From Adiantum capillus-veneris (Eukaryota; Streptophyta; Polypodiopsida; Polypodiales; Pteridaceae), in contig CM043953.1 in NCBI GenBank assembly GCA_014529385.2, positions 88,397,342-88,461,341 of the forward strand: DNA of 64,000 nt. Direction: 5' to 3'. Position numbers and translations under genes: made by a program. How positions within the stretch are numbered: position 1 is the stretch's first letter; each line of letters starts with the position of its first letter. Below, one piece after another: positions 33,521-45,520 of the stretch. Under the pieces are notes generated by a model. That model had not been told where the DNA came from, made no database searches, and saw nothing but the letters and a program-made list of their open reading frames with translations.

Positions 33521-33889
33521 AATTTTTTTTGGTGACAGGGAAACCCATCAACCGTATTGTACTTGATTCATTTTTTAAAGAAAGTGCAAGGGTAGATAAT
33601 AGACCCAAAATAGTCACCCACAAGACGCATTGTTTGCAAAATTGACAAGCGTAAAATTGACAATTGTACACATCATAGGCAAAATGAATTGATTGGCAAA
33701 TGTAATAATGACAATTATACAACATCATAGGCATAAAGAATTGATTGGCAAAATGAACTGCGATGACAAATGTAATAATATACATGGTTCAAAAAGACGT
33801 ATAAAATCCGTCTCATGATACATAAGCTATGAGAAACCCTAAACTAATGCTATCTAGCTACGGCTAAACTGACGTCGTCTAGTCAGATG

Positions 33890-34905
33890 TCTCATCGCGT
33901 CCAAGCGACGTATCTGTCGGATTCTGCAAAAAAAGACAATAAGACAGCTTTCAGTAAGTATAAACATATAACGACATTTATAAAACAATACAAAAAATAG
34001 AAAAGAGTAAACCCTAATACTAACCATGCCGCCGCGAGAACTGAGAATGTCCATCAGGGCGTTTAAGCCCTTCCTGCCTGCGTACTCGCGCTCGTACGGT
34101 GTGGGATCACGTCGTGTCATCGACCACTGTCAAAACATACAAAGATTTCATTATGTTAGAATTAAAAAACTCATAAATCCTAAACTATCGAACATAAAGA
34201 GCAATGCGAAAACACTTACAAAATCGGCCTCAAATGATGCCCATCCACCGCTCCCCAAGTGGTGCGAGCTCCCTGCCTCTACTCGCGCTCTGGCTGCATC
34301 CTTTTGTTGCTTCCACTTGTCGGGATTCTCGCGCGCTGCTTTCTTCGCATTCTTCCAATCTTCTTTGGCCAGCCAATCTGGCCTGTTCCACCCATGCTTG
34401 ATTGCTTTTTGCACTTCGGAACGCTTGTGTTTCAGTATTCGCGCATTCGAATCTTCATCAGGTCTTCATTGAAGCGCTGATCCTGTGTTGGAACGGGAAA
34501 CTCATCATGAAGTATGCTGATGATTCTGGCTTTTAAATCACTTGGTACTTCACTCCATTTGTTTAGTATGTAGTGTCTAAACAGCTGAGAGCAAAGACCA
34601 CGCATGCGCGAGATCACCTTCTTGCCGTCATCATCCATGATGATGCCGCCGTTGAAGTCGACGGAGTAAGGCAAGCCCTCTGGCCGGTGACGCGTGAACC
34701 TGGGTGTCCCGGCAGGGGTCTCTAGCGGCGTGTCGATGGGGGTACGGACGTCACGTGTCTCCACCGGCGTCTGGGCCCCGAAGCGAGGAGTGTCGAGTGG
34801 GGTGGCTCCTGGCGGAGTAGGTAGAGGTGTGTAGCTGCTAGGAACAACCAGCCGCGCAAAACCTGGCGTAGATGGCGATGCTGTGGCTGGTGTGGGGGCG
34901 GGCAA
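33890..34905 (-). pseudogene. TNPA-like second protein of the CACTA element
   Basis: Minus-strand exons. 34905-34432 starts MPAPTPATASPSTPGFARL, with a Pro/Thr-rich N-terminus, then KKVISRMRGLCSQLFRHYIL and NKWSEVPSDLKARIISI, the motif order (W-x-x-VP) of the plant En/Spm-associated transposase family. 34414-34216 reads DWKNAKKAARENPDKWKQQK then SSHHLGSGG. 34120-34025 reads RRDPTPYEREYAGRKGLNAL. Introns with GT-AG-like borders separate them. The likely role is DNA binding at the subterminal repeats. The frame between exons 1 and 2 is not continuous as read, but an intron could explain this. Whether it is intact cannot be decided by eye. Confidence 0.6.
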
Positions 34906-34999
34906 AGAAGGGGAGGGTAAAGAGCCTCGTCGAACACGAGGCGGTGTGGAGGCATCGGCGGCGGAATCCCCACAACAACCGCCACCGCCAGTATGGTAA

Positions 35000-36728
35000 C
35001 TCGTACCATAGAGATAGTCTCTTCATCCCTGGAGGCAATCCGTCATCGCACATCTCCTTCTGCTCTAACCATGCTTGTGCAGACATCCTTGGTGGCTCTC
35101 TTCCCAAAAAGCCGTCGCGTAACACATGATTCTCTGGAAGATACGCTTGATGACCTTCGTAGATTTGCTTCTTCAGTGAGGGCGCCCTACGTGCATTCAG
35201 TCTAGGTCCACATGTGACACATGCTCTGTATCCGCTTGTTTGAAGCCCTGCATGTATACACATGATAATAGATCAACTATGGGAAAAAACAAGATTTACA
35301 GTGTCTGAGTGAGGAGTGTCAATAGATCACCTGAGCATTCTGTTAGCCCGGGATAGTCATGCATGGTCCACATTAGAATGCCTCTGATCAAAGCATTCCA
35401 TCGTCCTGTGTGTCGGCTCATATCCACCACCTCTATGCCAATCCACAATTGTTGTAGCTCTTCCAATAGTGGACGAAGATACACATCCATATTCTCCACT
35501 TTATATCGCCCTGGCACAATCAAGCTTAGCCATAGGTGCCCCTTCTTCGTAGTCAACCACGGGGGAATGTTGTAGTTGACAATGACAATGGGCCATACAC
35601 TGTAAGATGTTGATCTTTGACCAAATGGATTTACGCCATCCATAGCCAGGACTAAGCGCAAATTTCGAGCTTCCCTGGCAAAATCCGACCATGTTCCATC
35701 TATATGTTTCCAGGCTGCGCAATCTGCAGGAATTCGTAGCACACCATCCGAAGATTTATTCTCCTCATGCCATGATGCTAGGGCGGCCATGGACTTACAT
35801 TCGAAGAAATGCTTGATGTGAGGAAGCAGAGGAAAATGTCGCAAAACCTTTTGTGGAATTTTTGTCCCGTGGAGATCTACTCGATATCTTTCGGAATCAC
35901 ATTTCGGACAGTTCTCCATGTCTATGTATTCCCCTCTGAAAAGAATGCAGTCATTAGGACAAGCGTGGATAGAATTGTAATCCATCCCCAAGTTTCGCAA
36001 AATCTTTCTTGCTTCATCTCAGGAATCTGGCATCACATTGTCAGCTGGTAGTATGTGCTCTTTAAGCAATCTACACAACATAAAAATACGATACAGTCGT
36101 GTAAAAATCTATCAGATCATTATACATTTAGAGTTTTATTAAAGTAAACTAATTGTAATAGATCACCTGAAAAGCGTTGTGACGCTAGTGTCACTCCATC
36201 CAAACTTGTGACGCTAGTGTCACTCCATCCAAACTTTGCCTGCATGTTGAGAAGAACCAGGAGTGCTTTCAATCTAGACATACGTGCTCCATTATACAAT
36301 GGCGTATCGGCTTCACTTTTCATATCATCATAGATAAGCCTTTCTGAATCCATGATCGTCTCGATCATTTCATCAATCTCGGGCTCAAACATTGCCTCGT
36401 TGGGAATGTGCTCTGCATGATCATCCCCCGAGCTGTCAGAGGCTACATCTTGTGGCCTCACATATGCTGCTTGACCAAAGCGCCTGCGAACACGTCTATT
36501 GGGTTGCAAGATTGCTGCTTGTTGGCCAGCGTCAGAGTCCGACGAGTTATGATTGGCAACAACTCGATCTATAATAGATGGATCGAACTCGCCAAATTCG
36601 TGAACGTGCTGCAAAGAAACACATCTTGTCCGTCGCACAGCATGCTTGCATTGATTACAAGGACATAAGACCCTCGTTGAGAGATAGGTGTTTCGGTTGG
36701 ACGGTCCCACATCCTCGTCACTACTCAT
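35000..36728 (-). pseudogene. TNP2-type transposase, C-terminally truncated
   Basis: Exon 1 (36728-about 36160): starts MSSDEDVGPSNRN; CPCNQCKH is the Cys-rich transposase-associated motif; residues 60-190 are acidic. Exon 2 (about 36070-35335) follows an acceptor TTTATGTTGTGTAG and reads LLKEHILPADNVMPDS, an in-frame TGA, DEARKILRNLGMDYNSIHAC, PNDCILFRGEY, CPKC, VLAMDGVNPFG (first catalytic Asp) and NYNIPPWLTTKKGHLWLSL. Donor CTCAG/GTGATC. Exon 3 (35248-about 35000) reads GLQTSGYRACVTCGPRLNAR and YEGHQAYLPENH. In TNP2 several hundred residues should follow, including the DUF4218 region; here the sequence turns into the second gene. The stop and truncation make it non-functional. Confidence 0.85.
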
Positions 36729-36790
36729 AATGAGGATAAAAATCTTATAACCCGGACAACAAATTTAATATTCTATTGGCATTCTTCGTC

Positions 36791-36832
<42 letters not shown>

Positions 36833-37126
36833 CTCACATTCTCTAGTCATGTCCAATCCCCGCAAACCTCGGTCTAGAGGTGCACGGAGATCAGAACCAC
36901 CGGGTTATAATCTCGTCTTTATTGGTCAATATCTATATTTGTGGGTACAAGAAATATACAGACCCACATCTACATGATACTGCATGTAGTGGACAAAACC
37001 CCTTTGCCTCTTCTCTAGCTGTAGCACTTCACAACATCTTAACATCTTTTCACAGTAGATCTTTTCACTGTTCATCTAACTCTAAACCCTAAACCGTAAG
37101 TAATTCTTGCCTGGACTCGATCTAAC

Positions 37127-37262
37127 GTAAATAAGCGTAAATCTAAATAAACGTAAATCTAACTAAAAATAAACCTAAATCTAATTTAACGTGAGTCTAC
37201 ATCTAACCTAATCTTTAACGTCTTTTGGGATAGTTTCCTACGACGTTAAAACTCTCTTCTTC

Positions 37263-37348
<86 letters not shown>

Positions 37349-38036
37349 ACCTAAATAAACCTAAGTCTAATCTAATATAACATAAATCTAAATCTAACGT
37401 AAATTATGTTATATTAAAAACAAAGAACTAAACTAACAGGGATTATAAGAATCTTAAAACTGATTTAACACATAATTTTTCACATAACTCGGCAAGAGTT
37501 GGCATTCTCATCACTAAAGATGTGACAGTTAACTTCCGGCGGTGACGCTGCCTCATCTCCATCCACATCTGACGACAGCAATTGGCCCTTTAGACCGTTC
37601 TTGCTCTTGTTACTAACTTTGAAGTTGATGTTGAATGACTGGAGGTTGTCTAGATGGTCATTGTCGGGGATGTAGTGACTCTTGCCGCCCTGAAGATCCA
37701 CCTTCTTCCCTATCTTCTGAAGACATTTCACCAGTACTTTTGGATCGACGGAGCCCACCATGAGTGAAGGCAGCAATACCCTATATTCCATTGAGGGCTT
37801 TCTTCACCCGCTTCATGCAGGCATCGCAGTCTATGGAGACCTAAATCTAATCTAATATAACGTAAATCTAAATCTAGCGTAAATAAACGTAAATCTAACT
37901 AAAAATAAACCTAAATCTAATCTAATTTAACTTAAATAAACCTAAATCTAATTTAACGTAAGTCTACATCTAACCTAATCTTTAACGTCTTTTAGGATAG
38001 TTTCCTACGACGTTATAACTCTCTTCTTCTTGTGTG
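37127..38036. repeat. Direct duplication flanking the HMA fragment
   Basis: The ~150-bp segment 37127-37275 (AAATAAGCGTAAATCTAAAT to CTACGACGTTAAAACTCTCT) recurs at about 37874-38036 with small changes. Both copies are rich in AAACCTAAATCTAA-type units. The captured fragment 37480-37840 lies between them. Confidence 0.8.
37480..37840 (-). pseudogene. Captured HMA-domain (HIPP-like) gene fragment
   Basis: Minus strand from 37840: VSIDCDACMKRVKKALNGI has the C-x-x-C metal-binding loop (CDAC) and first helix of a plant heavy-metal-associated domain. After a frame change and loss of the middle strand comes VGSVDPKVLVKCLQKIGKKV, the G-x-V-D-P-x-x-L-V-x-x-L-x-K-x-G-K motif that ends this domain in HMA isoprenylated proteins. 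About 70 further residues are a low-similarity tail. No terminal C-a-a-X is visible. A host gene piece picked up by the CACTA element and now broken; an intact protein would bind metal ions such as copper or cadmium. Confidence 0.75.
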
Positions 38037-38478
38037 TGTGCGCGTGTGTGTGCCAATAAAAAGAGATAAATGGTATAACCTTTTTATCACCCATGCCAAG
38101 TATGATAGATTGGTTATGCCATTTCCCTCTTGAATAATAGGTCTTGAGTTCAACTCCTCGTCGGCTAGATCTTTAGGTCTTTTAATTTTAATTAGTTTCC
38201 TACGACGTTAAATTAGTTTCTCTCTCTTTCTCTCTCAATGTGTGTGCGTTTTTTTGTTTATGCATGTTTTCTCTCTCTTTTCCTCTCTCAATGTGTGCGT
38301 TTTTTGTTTATGCATGTTCTCCCTCTCTTTTCCTCTCTCAATGTGTTCGTTTTTTGTTTATGCATGGTCTCTCTCTCTTTTCCTCTCGCAATGTGTGTGT
38401 GCATTCTTTGTTTATGTATGTGTGTGTGCGTTTTTGTTTATGTTTGTACTCTCTCTCTCTCTCTCTCTCTCAAAAACA

Positions 38479-38550
<72 letters not shown>

Positions 38551-38612
38551 AAGAGGGGAAGGGAACATGAGAGTGAGGAGAGGGAAGGAGCATACCTGGC
38601 TTTCCTTCCTCT

Positions 38613-38658
<46 letters not shown>

Positions 38659-38660
38659 AG

Positions 38661-38705
<45 letters not shown>

Positions 38706-38919
38706 CGTTACCTGCTCCTTGCTTGAGGGCGTCGAAAAACTTAGATCTGAGATCTGAGTTTTTGGGCACTCTCTGTTATTTTTTTTAGCCCAGCTGGCGT
38801 CGCTATGAGCGTCGCAAGTTTACTTGTAAATTTGCGACGCTCATAGCGACGCCGGGATTTTTTTTTTTTGAGCGTCGCTGTGTGAGCGTCGCTAATATGA
38901 ATAGCCTCTTGTAGTGGGA

Positions 38920-39841
38920 TCCTTGTCTCTCTGTATTTTTCTATTCACATCCACTGCCCGTAGGCAGAGAATAGGAAGACATTGGAAGGCAAGAGCATGC
39001 ATGTTTCGCTAGCGAAGGAGTGCAAAATTATTTACGCTTATTATCTTGGAGTTCTTAGTAAAAGTGCACACGCTTATCAAAGACTTTTTAGGCTTATTTT
39101 CAGTGCACTTTTTATGTTTATCTTAAGCGCTTTTTAGGTTTATCTTAAGCGTGGATCTCAACTTGTTGTCCCTCCTTTAGGAGACGTTCCCCCGGGGCTC
39201 CTAGCCCACTCCTCCCTGCTCACTTCTTAATCTCGTGCTCAACATGACTATTGCTCGGACTTTTGTCATTGCCTCGTGGTGCTAACAATGGAAGGAAACG
39301 ATTCCAATGGATGAAGACATTGTCAAATTCTCCCACATGCTCGTGACTAGGATGCTCCCGTCGAATGAATAAAGCATCCCGATGGAGGAAGGCGATGGGC
39401 CAACTTCCCCCCCATCGAACGGAGCCCTGGTCGGGGGTGGGGCTCCGACAAGGGGTTCGGTCCCGGTGGCTAATAAAGTGGAGTCGACTGAAAAAGTCCA
39501 CTTGGCTAAAGAAAAAGGAAGCATGGCTGTGCAAAATTCTAAAGGATACAACTTGGAGGTAAAAATCCCATTAGGAGAAAGTTGGACTTACTTTTGGGCC
39601 TTTCATTTTTAGAAAGAGAGTGGCGCTCGACCAATGAGGAAGAGGCTAATGTTACGTTGAGAATCGACATTTTGGAGCCAAGCTCTTTTAGAAAAAAGGA
39701 AGAAAATATTATTTTTGTTCATCAAATTACACAATTTCACGCTTTCAAGGCATAAATGCCATAAGTCGTACTAACTTTGTACCGACGAATTTCAAAACTT
39801 TCATTGAAGACTCTATCTAGTATCTATGTTCGTGCCCAAAT
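38920..39841. other. No gene recognised
   Basis: Sequence flanking the CACTA element. Several short overlapping frames on both strands between 39220 and 39620; none shows a recognisable motif. A 'GCGCTTTTTAGGTTTATCTT' phrase is partly duplicated at 39085-39150. Confidence 0.4.
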
Positions 39842-40914
39842 ATGACTTTGAGTAGCTCTACTTCCCTTCTTCTTTTTTTCATGTTTGTGCTAACCTTTTT
39901 GTGTATCCTAGTGCACACCATGACTACTTCTAGAAGGCCTACTACTACTATTGACTCTGTTAGCATTTTTAACAGTTATAATACAGATGATCAAGCATGG
40001 ATACCATTTCGAATAACTATCGTAAGTTGGGTTCTACTACAAACTAGGAGGAGGAAGAGGAGGCAACGCAATGATTTCGTGGAGGCTTTCAAGGGACAAG
40101 TTAAAGAGGTTAAAGTGTATGCACAAAGCAAGCGGGTAAAAGAGGTCCTCATACAACATGCTTTCCAGCCTGCAGACTTAAGGTTGCAAACATCTTCTCC
40201 AAGTTTTCCACGGCATCGAGCCAATTGTAAGTTGTTTTGAGCATCTCACTTAGTGCATGATTATATTTGAAGGTTAAGTGGTGGATATCATCTTTGGTAT
40301 GTTTCAGATATTTATCCATCGAGTAGGACAGATTGGCAACCAATTGAGAGCATAGTTCGGATTTTTGATGCTTTCCATGCATTTATTGGTGAGCAAATGT
40401 ATCGAGGAAAACAACACAAGGAACTTGCAGATAATGGAATATTCTTTTATGATATGTCATATTTGGAACCGAGAACTTCCTTTGGTTGGGGTCGTATAGC
40501 TCCTTTGTCACTTCCATCCTTTGACAGCAAGGATTGGTCTTTGCCAGCTTTGCAAACTAGTGAAAGCTTTAGGAGTAAGTTGTTTCAGGATATATAAAAG
40601 TCCCTCAAGTATTCAATTGCCATAAAAATAGTTCGGCTCGTACTATTTATGCCTCTTGAAGTGTTTGTAGATTTCTTCTTTGATGAGTAAATAAGAACTA
40701 ATGTAACAATGTTCATTTGCAAGTCTGAGAGTTGTTTGGACTTTTTAGATGACAATTGGGATAGGAAACAATCACATAGCAAAATTTGTATTTTGAAAAA
40801 GAAGTCCATAATTTGCAAGTTCATTATAAGCTCTCAAAATTTCATAGTGTCGTTTTACTATTTTAAATATCATCTTCTTAGTGGGCAGCTTATTCCACTC
40901 AACCAAGATACAGA

Positions 40915-41105
40915 TGTTGGGGTATAAAGCCCAATGTGGTCGCCCAGGTAAGTGGGCGGGCCGCCAGGTATGTACACATATTCTTTTGTTAAAACCTAAT
41001 AAGAACTACTATGCTCTACACATTACAGTACAGCGAGTTCACCATATCATCGTGCTCTTCTTCTCGCACTCTCTCTCGCGTCGCACTTCCGCTCGTACTC
41101 CTTCA
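40915..41105 (+). repeat. Copia 5' LTR
   Basis: TGTTGGGGTATAAAGCCCAA to CGTACTCCTTCA. GGTATAAAGC near the start could serve as a TATA box. The CT-rich end (TCTTCTTCTCGCACTCTCTC) is probably transcribed leader. Confidence 0.95.
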
Positions 41106-41107
41106 AC

Positions 41108-41120
41108 TGGTATCAGAGCT
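41108..41120 (+). other. Copia primer-binding site (initiator tRNA-Met)
   Basis: TGGTATCAGAGCT, a perfect match to the plant consensus, two bases after the LTR. Confidence 0.95.
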
Positions 41121-42201
41121 CAGATCGAGGCTCCGGGCAGCACTGCAGGAGGCTAGAGTCACCAACTCAGATTGGAGTGAAATTCGATAGGCGAAGACAC
41201 GGCCCCAAATCTCGTGGGATGGCTCGAAGGGTTCAATGTTGTCAGAATTTCATTCTGAGGTCATCTCGGCCACCGTTCGGCTTCGGAAAAGGTCTGCGCA
41301 AGCCATTTTCGACTACGTGGTCTCGGTCGGTGCAGATCCGACTCTGCAAATTTGGGTTTTTTGGCCTACGACTGCAGGTGCTGAGGATATCGACACTCCT
41401 AGAGTGTTGATTTGTGGCTGTCTACAAATCGAAGGACGGCTCACAGTTCTTGGAGGCGTGTCACATACGACACGGGCGCATCTACACACAGACTGTAGGC
41501 GACATCCACTAGTTCATCAGGTAGCTTGTGTTTGCTGCTTGATATTGCAGATTTCATCCTGACATTGCAGGTACTTCCACATGGGATGTATTGTCAGAGA
41601 TGATGTATGTCTGTTGAGGGTTTGTTGGCTGTGAGTCACGCAACAAACAACCGCCGCAGCGGTTACAGCATACAGTGGGAAATTTGTGGATGTAAGACTT
41701 TGTGGGAAGTCTATGTACTGTCAGATTTACTGTAGCCTTTCTTGAGGGTCGAGTGAGGTTTTATTGAGCTGGGGGATTCTCGAATGTTGAGATCCTTTCG
41801 GTGATACAGGTCTTGGAGCGATCCCTCGAGCACCCTTGAATAGGCAGCTAGGATGTATTGACTGTGAGTTAGGCAGTTGGGATTGCATCTTTGCTTTACT
41901 GCCGTTGAGGCATTGTCGCAGTCTATGCTTACAGGACAGTGACAGGACAGTCAGAGACAGTACAGGTGCAGGACAGGTTTACCCACAGCTTACAGTGTTA
42001 GAGAGACAGTGGTTTTTGAGCTGTTTTTTGGTCTGTTTTTAGTACACTTGAGCCATTTTACAAAGGAGACTCTACCGGAATTTATGCAGAATCTGAAGCT
42101 TCTTGGTTCATTTGACAGGTTGATATTGGTTCAGAGGTCAGTTTACAGGGGAAACTCTGCCGAATTTTTCCCAGGAAAGTAAACCACTGTGAAGCGTAGC
42201 T

Positions 42202-43690
42202 ATGGCTGGATCACAGGACAATGCTCTTTACAATATCAAGAAGCTGGATGGAACCAATTTCCCATTGTGGAAGAAGCAGATTTGGCACGTGTTGGTACAA
42301 AAGAAGCAGATAAAACCTATAAAGCTCAAGGAGATAAAACCAGAAGATATGGACGAAGATGAATGGAGCGAAATGGATGAATTGGCACTTTCTACCATTA
42401 TGCTGACTTTGGCAGAAAGCGTTTACTTCAATGTAGCAGACGAGATGTCGTCTTATCAAGCATGGTTAAAGCTGAGTGATCTTTATGAGAAGCAGAGTGC
42501 AGCTTCACAGGTATACTAGCTTAAGAAGCTTGTTGACTTGAAGATGAAAGAAGGGACATCTATGTCCAATCATCTGAATGAATTCAACACAATCTATAGT
42601 CAGTTGTCAGCTCAAGGTGTCAAGTTTGATGAACCTGTTAGAGCTATGTTCCTGTTGATCACATTGCCGGAAAGTTGGGACACTTTTCGCACAGCTTTGA
42701 GTAATTCTGCACCTGTAGATGGTTTGAACATAGCAGGTGTAGAAGGAAGTCTGCTTACTGAAGAAACCAATAGAAAGACAATGGACAAAGGCAAAGGAAC
42801 AGCCTTAGTTGTCAGGGGAAGGACCAAAGAAAAGTACAAAGGTGGAAAGAGGAATCAGTCTCGTAGCAAGTCCCGCAGTGCTAAAGGCAAGAGTGACATA
42901 GAATGCTACCATTGTGGCAAGAAGGGTCACATGAAAAGAGACTGTATACAATGGAAAGCAGAAAAAGGCAAAGAGAAAGCTGAAGACCATGGTGAGAAGA
43001 ACAAGTCCTCAGTGAAGATTCAAGAAATAAATGTGACAAACACTGTTGCAGAGGATGACAGTCTAGTGTCAGGAGACATCTACTTCTTGAAGAATACAAT
43101 GGACTCAGCTCTTCTTACAGCATTTGATGGAAATGCACTGAGTGATTGGATTATAGACTCAGGGGCATCACTTCATGTGTCTCCAAACAAGGAGTGGTTT
43201 ACCTCTTATGTGACCACTAAAGATCATGTTCGGCTAGGAAATGGGCAGACATGTGAGATCTTAGGTGTTGGAGATGTTCAATTGAAGTTTCAGAATGGCT
43301 CTTCTTTCATGCTGAAGAATGTGAGACATGTTCCCGCAATTACAAAGAGCTTGATCAGCACAGGTGTACTTGATGATGCTGGCTACGTCACCACTTTTGG
43401 ACAGAACATGTGGGAGATATCCAAGGGTTCTATGACAGTAGCACATGGAGTAAAGTCTGGAGGACTTTACATGGTTTATGTATCAAATGTCTCTAAAAAT
43501 GTAATCAATGTAACCGAGCAGCCGAACGTTTCTTTGTGGCATAGCCGGTTAGGACATATGTCCAAGAAGGGAATGGAAATCTTGTCTCGTTCTGGTTATT
43601 TTCCTGCCTTTCATTTAATGATTTTGAATTCTGTGAACATTGTCTGTATGGTAAGCAAACACAGCAGCCACATAAGCATAGAAGCAGTAG
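42202..43690 (+). pseudogene. Copia gag and protease
   Basis: The ATG at 42202 opens MAGSQDNALYNIKKLDGTNF, the start of copia Gag (F-x-x-W follows). An in-frame TAG at 42517-42519 separates residues 1-105 from the rest; the same frame continues as LKKLVDLKMKEG. Gag ends with the zinc knuckle CYHCGKKGHMKRDC (42905-42946, all ligands present). The protease has WIIDSGASLHVS (about 43148), with the DSG active site intact, then NVRHVPAITKSLISTG. The pre-integrase H-x-x-H part is WHSRLGHMSKKG (43538). A one-base frameshift between about 43590 and 43625 moves on to the C-x-x-C part (CEHCLYGK). Only one stop and one shift in 1.5 kb fits a young copy. Confidence 0.92.
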
Positions 43691-45431
43691 AAGAGATACA
43701 CAGTTGGCACTTGTTCATAGCGATTTGTGTGGACCTATGCCTAACCTATCTCTAGGGGGAGCTTCTTACTTTATGACATTTATAGATGATTACTCGAGGA
43801 AAGTATGGGTTTACTTTCTCAAGCACAAGGATGAAGCGTTTAGTGTTTTCAAAACGTTTGTGACACTTGTGGAGAATCAGAGTGGCAAGAAGCTTAAATG
43901 CTTACGCACTGACAATGGTGGAGAGTATGTTTCAAAGGCCTTTCAAGACTTTGGTGAGTCAAAAGGTATAAAACGTGAACTTACTGCTCCTTACAATCCT
44001 CCTCAAAATGGTGTTGCTGAGAGGATGAATAGGACCATACAAGACAAGGTCAGAAGTATGTTGTCTAATGCACAACTGCCAAATGGGTTTTGGGCTGAAG
44101 TTGTATCAACAGCTGTTCATCTTGTAAATAGATCTCCTAGCAAGGTTTTGCAGAAGGATTCAGTGCCAGAGATGGTATGGTCAGGCAAAATGCCCTCATA
44201 CAAGCATCTCAGAGTCTTTGGTTGTGAGGCATATACTCACGTTCCAAAGGAATTTAGGAACAAACTTGAGCCAAAGAGTAGAAAGTGCATCTTTCTAGGC
44301 TATGGTAATTCTGGTGAGATGGGGTACAGACTTTGGGATCCCGAATCCAGAAAGGTTGTCCGCAGCAATGATGTTCACTTTAATGAATACAAATATCATT
44401 CTAAACCAGAGAGGGTTGAGGAGATTAGAAGAGTTGTCTTCCAAGAAGATGGACCTGCACATGCAAGACAAAATGTCAGGGCTCAAGAGGAGCAAGGCCA
44501 GGATAGAGTGGAACCACAGGTTGTGACTGAGCCTGAGCCACCTATTGTGCGTAGATCTGGACGTGTCACGCGACCTCCTGATCGGTTTGTTCCATCTATG
44601 AATTATGTCATGTTGACTGATTGCAATGAGCCTTCATGTTACAAGGAAGCATTGCAAATGAAGGACTCCGGGAATTGGCAATTGGCCATGCAGTCAGAGA
44701 TGACAGCTCTGCATAAAAACAAGACATGGAAGCTAATTAAATTACCACAGGGCAAAAAGGCTCTACCTTGTAAATGGGTTTACAGGTATAAGATCACCGC
44801 TCATGATAGTCAGCCAAAGTACAAAGCAAGGCTTGTTGCCAAGGGCTTTAAGCAAGAACAAGGCATTGACTTTGATGAAGTCTTCTCTCCGGTGGTCAAG
44901 ATGACTACATTGAGATGCTTCCTTGCATTGGTTGCCATATTAGATTTGGTGTTGCACCAAATGGATGTCAAGACAGCGTTTTTGCATGGTGATTTAGATG
45001 TGGAAATTTACATGCAGCAGCCAGAAGGGTTTGTTGAGAAAGGCAAGGAAGATTGGGTATGCCAGTTGTTAAAGAGTCTTTATGGCTTAAAACAATCACC
45101 GAGGGCATGGTACCATGAATATGTTGCAGCATCAGAGACATGCAAAGAATCAATTTGGCTTAATCGACTAGTAACAGACTTGGGAATCAAAGAAGAGATG
45201 CATGTGTTATATTGTGATAGTCAAAGTGCTATACAATTGGCTCGCAATCCAGTTTATCACTCAAAGACAAAGCATGTGGATGTGAAGTATCATTTCATCA
45301 GGGAAATGCTCGAGGATAAGCAACTTCATCTTGTCAAAGTTCACACCACAGAAAATCTTGCTGATCTACTTACAAAAGGACTTCCCTCAGAGAGCTTTGC
45401 GCATTTTCGCAAGCAGTTAGGTGTAGGGTAG
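43626..45431 (+). pseudogene. Copia integrase-RT-RNase H with internal deletion
   Basis: Integrase: after LVHSDLCGP, TFIDDYSRKVWVYFLKHKD (first Asp), CLRTDNGGEY (second Asp) and NGVAERMNRT (Glu), a full D-D-E set. Then a C-terminal region with VFGCEAYTHVP and FLGYG. RT: WVYRYK, YKARLVAKGFKQEQGIDFDE, then MDVKTAFLHGDL, and SLYGLKQSPRAWY at about 45075-45110. Immediately after comes HEYVAASETCKESIWL, which belongs to RNase H. The RT segment with the catalytic Y-V-D-D and the first part of RNase H (about 200-250 residues in family members) is missing, yet the frame is kept. The rest reaches the stop at 45429. Cannot reverse transcribe. Confidence 0.95.
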
Positions 45432-45520
45432 TACATCACTTCTCTACATCTCTTGTATATTAGCTTGTATAGTAGCTTCTCTCACACTTAAAGTACCACA
45501 TTGGACTTTAAATGGGGGGT

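Larger units (their letters stand above)
36795..38705. repeat. Microsatellite block inside the CACTA element
   Basis: (CT)n at 36797-36830; (GT)n at 37263-37343, about 40 units; four copies of a ~60-bp unit with TTTTTGTTTATGCATG and CTCTCTTTTCCTCTC (38225-38440); (CT)n 38448-38471; (GT)n 38484-38512 running into (GA)n 38513-38540; (GT)n 38619-38657 running into (GA)n 38666-38700. Reading frames across this block are repeat artefacts. Confidence 0.95.
33290..38916 (-). mobile_element. CACTA (En/Spm) DNA transposon, 5.6 kb, with captured gene fragment
   Basis: Ends CACTACAAGAGG (33290) and CCTCTTGTAGTG (to 38916) are perfect inverted repeats, flanked by the 3-bp duplication GGA (33287-33289, 38917-38919). 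Both ends carry many copies of TAGCGACGC/GCGTCGCTA (33330-33520; 38800-38895), the subterminal sites expected for TNPA-type binding. It encodes, on the minus strand, an N-terminal TNP2 transposase (exons with GT-AG introns) and a second TNPA-like protein. The right part carries microsatellites and an HMA-domain fragment. The C-terminal half of TNP2 is missing, so this copy is non-autonomous. Confidence 0.95.

Noticed and set aside
37100-38000. Interstitial telomere repeats
   Set aside because: CTAAATCTAA units lack the CCCTAAA core of plant telomeres.
39220-39612. Possible gag-like basic frame
   Set aside because: Only generic Lys/Arg-rich text; no zinc knuckle or capsid motif.
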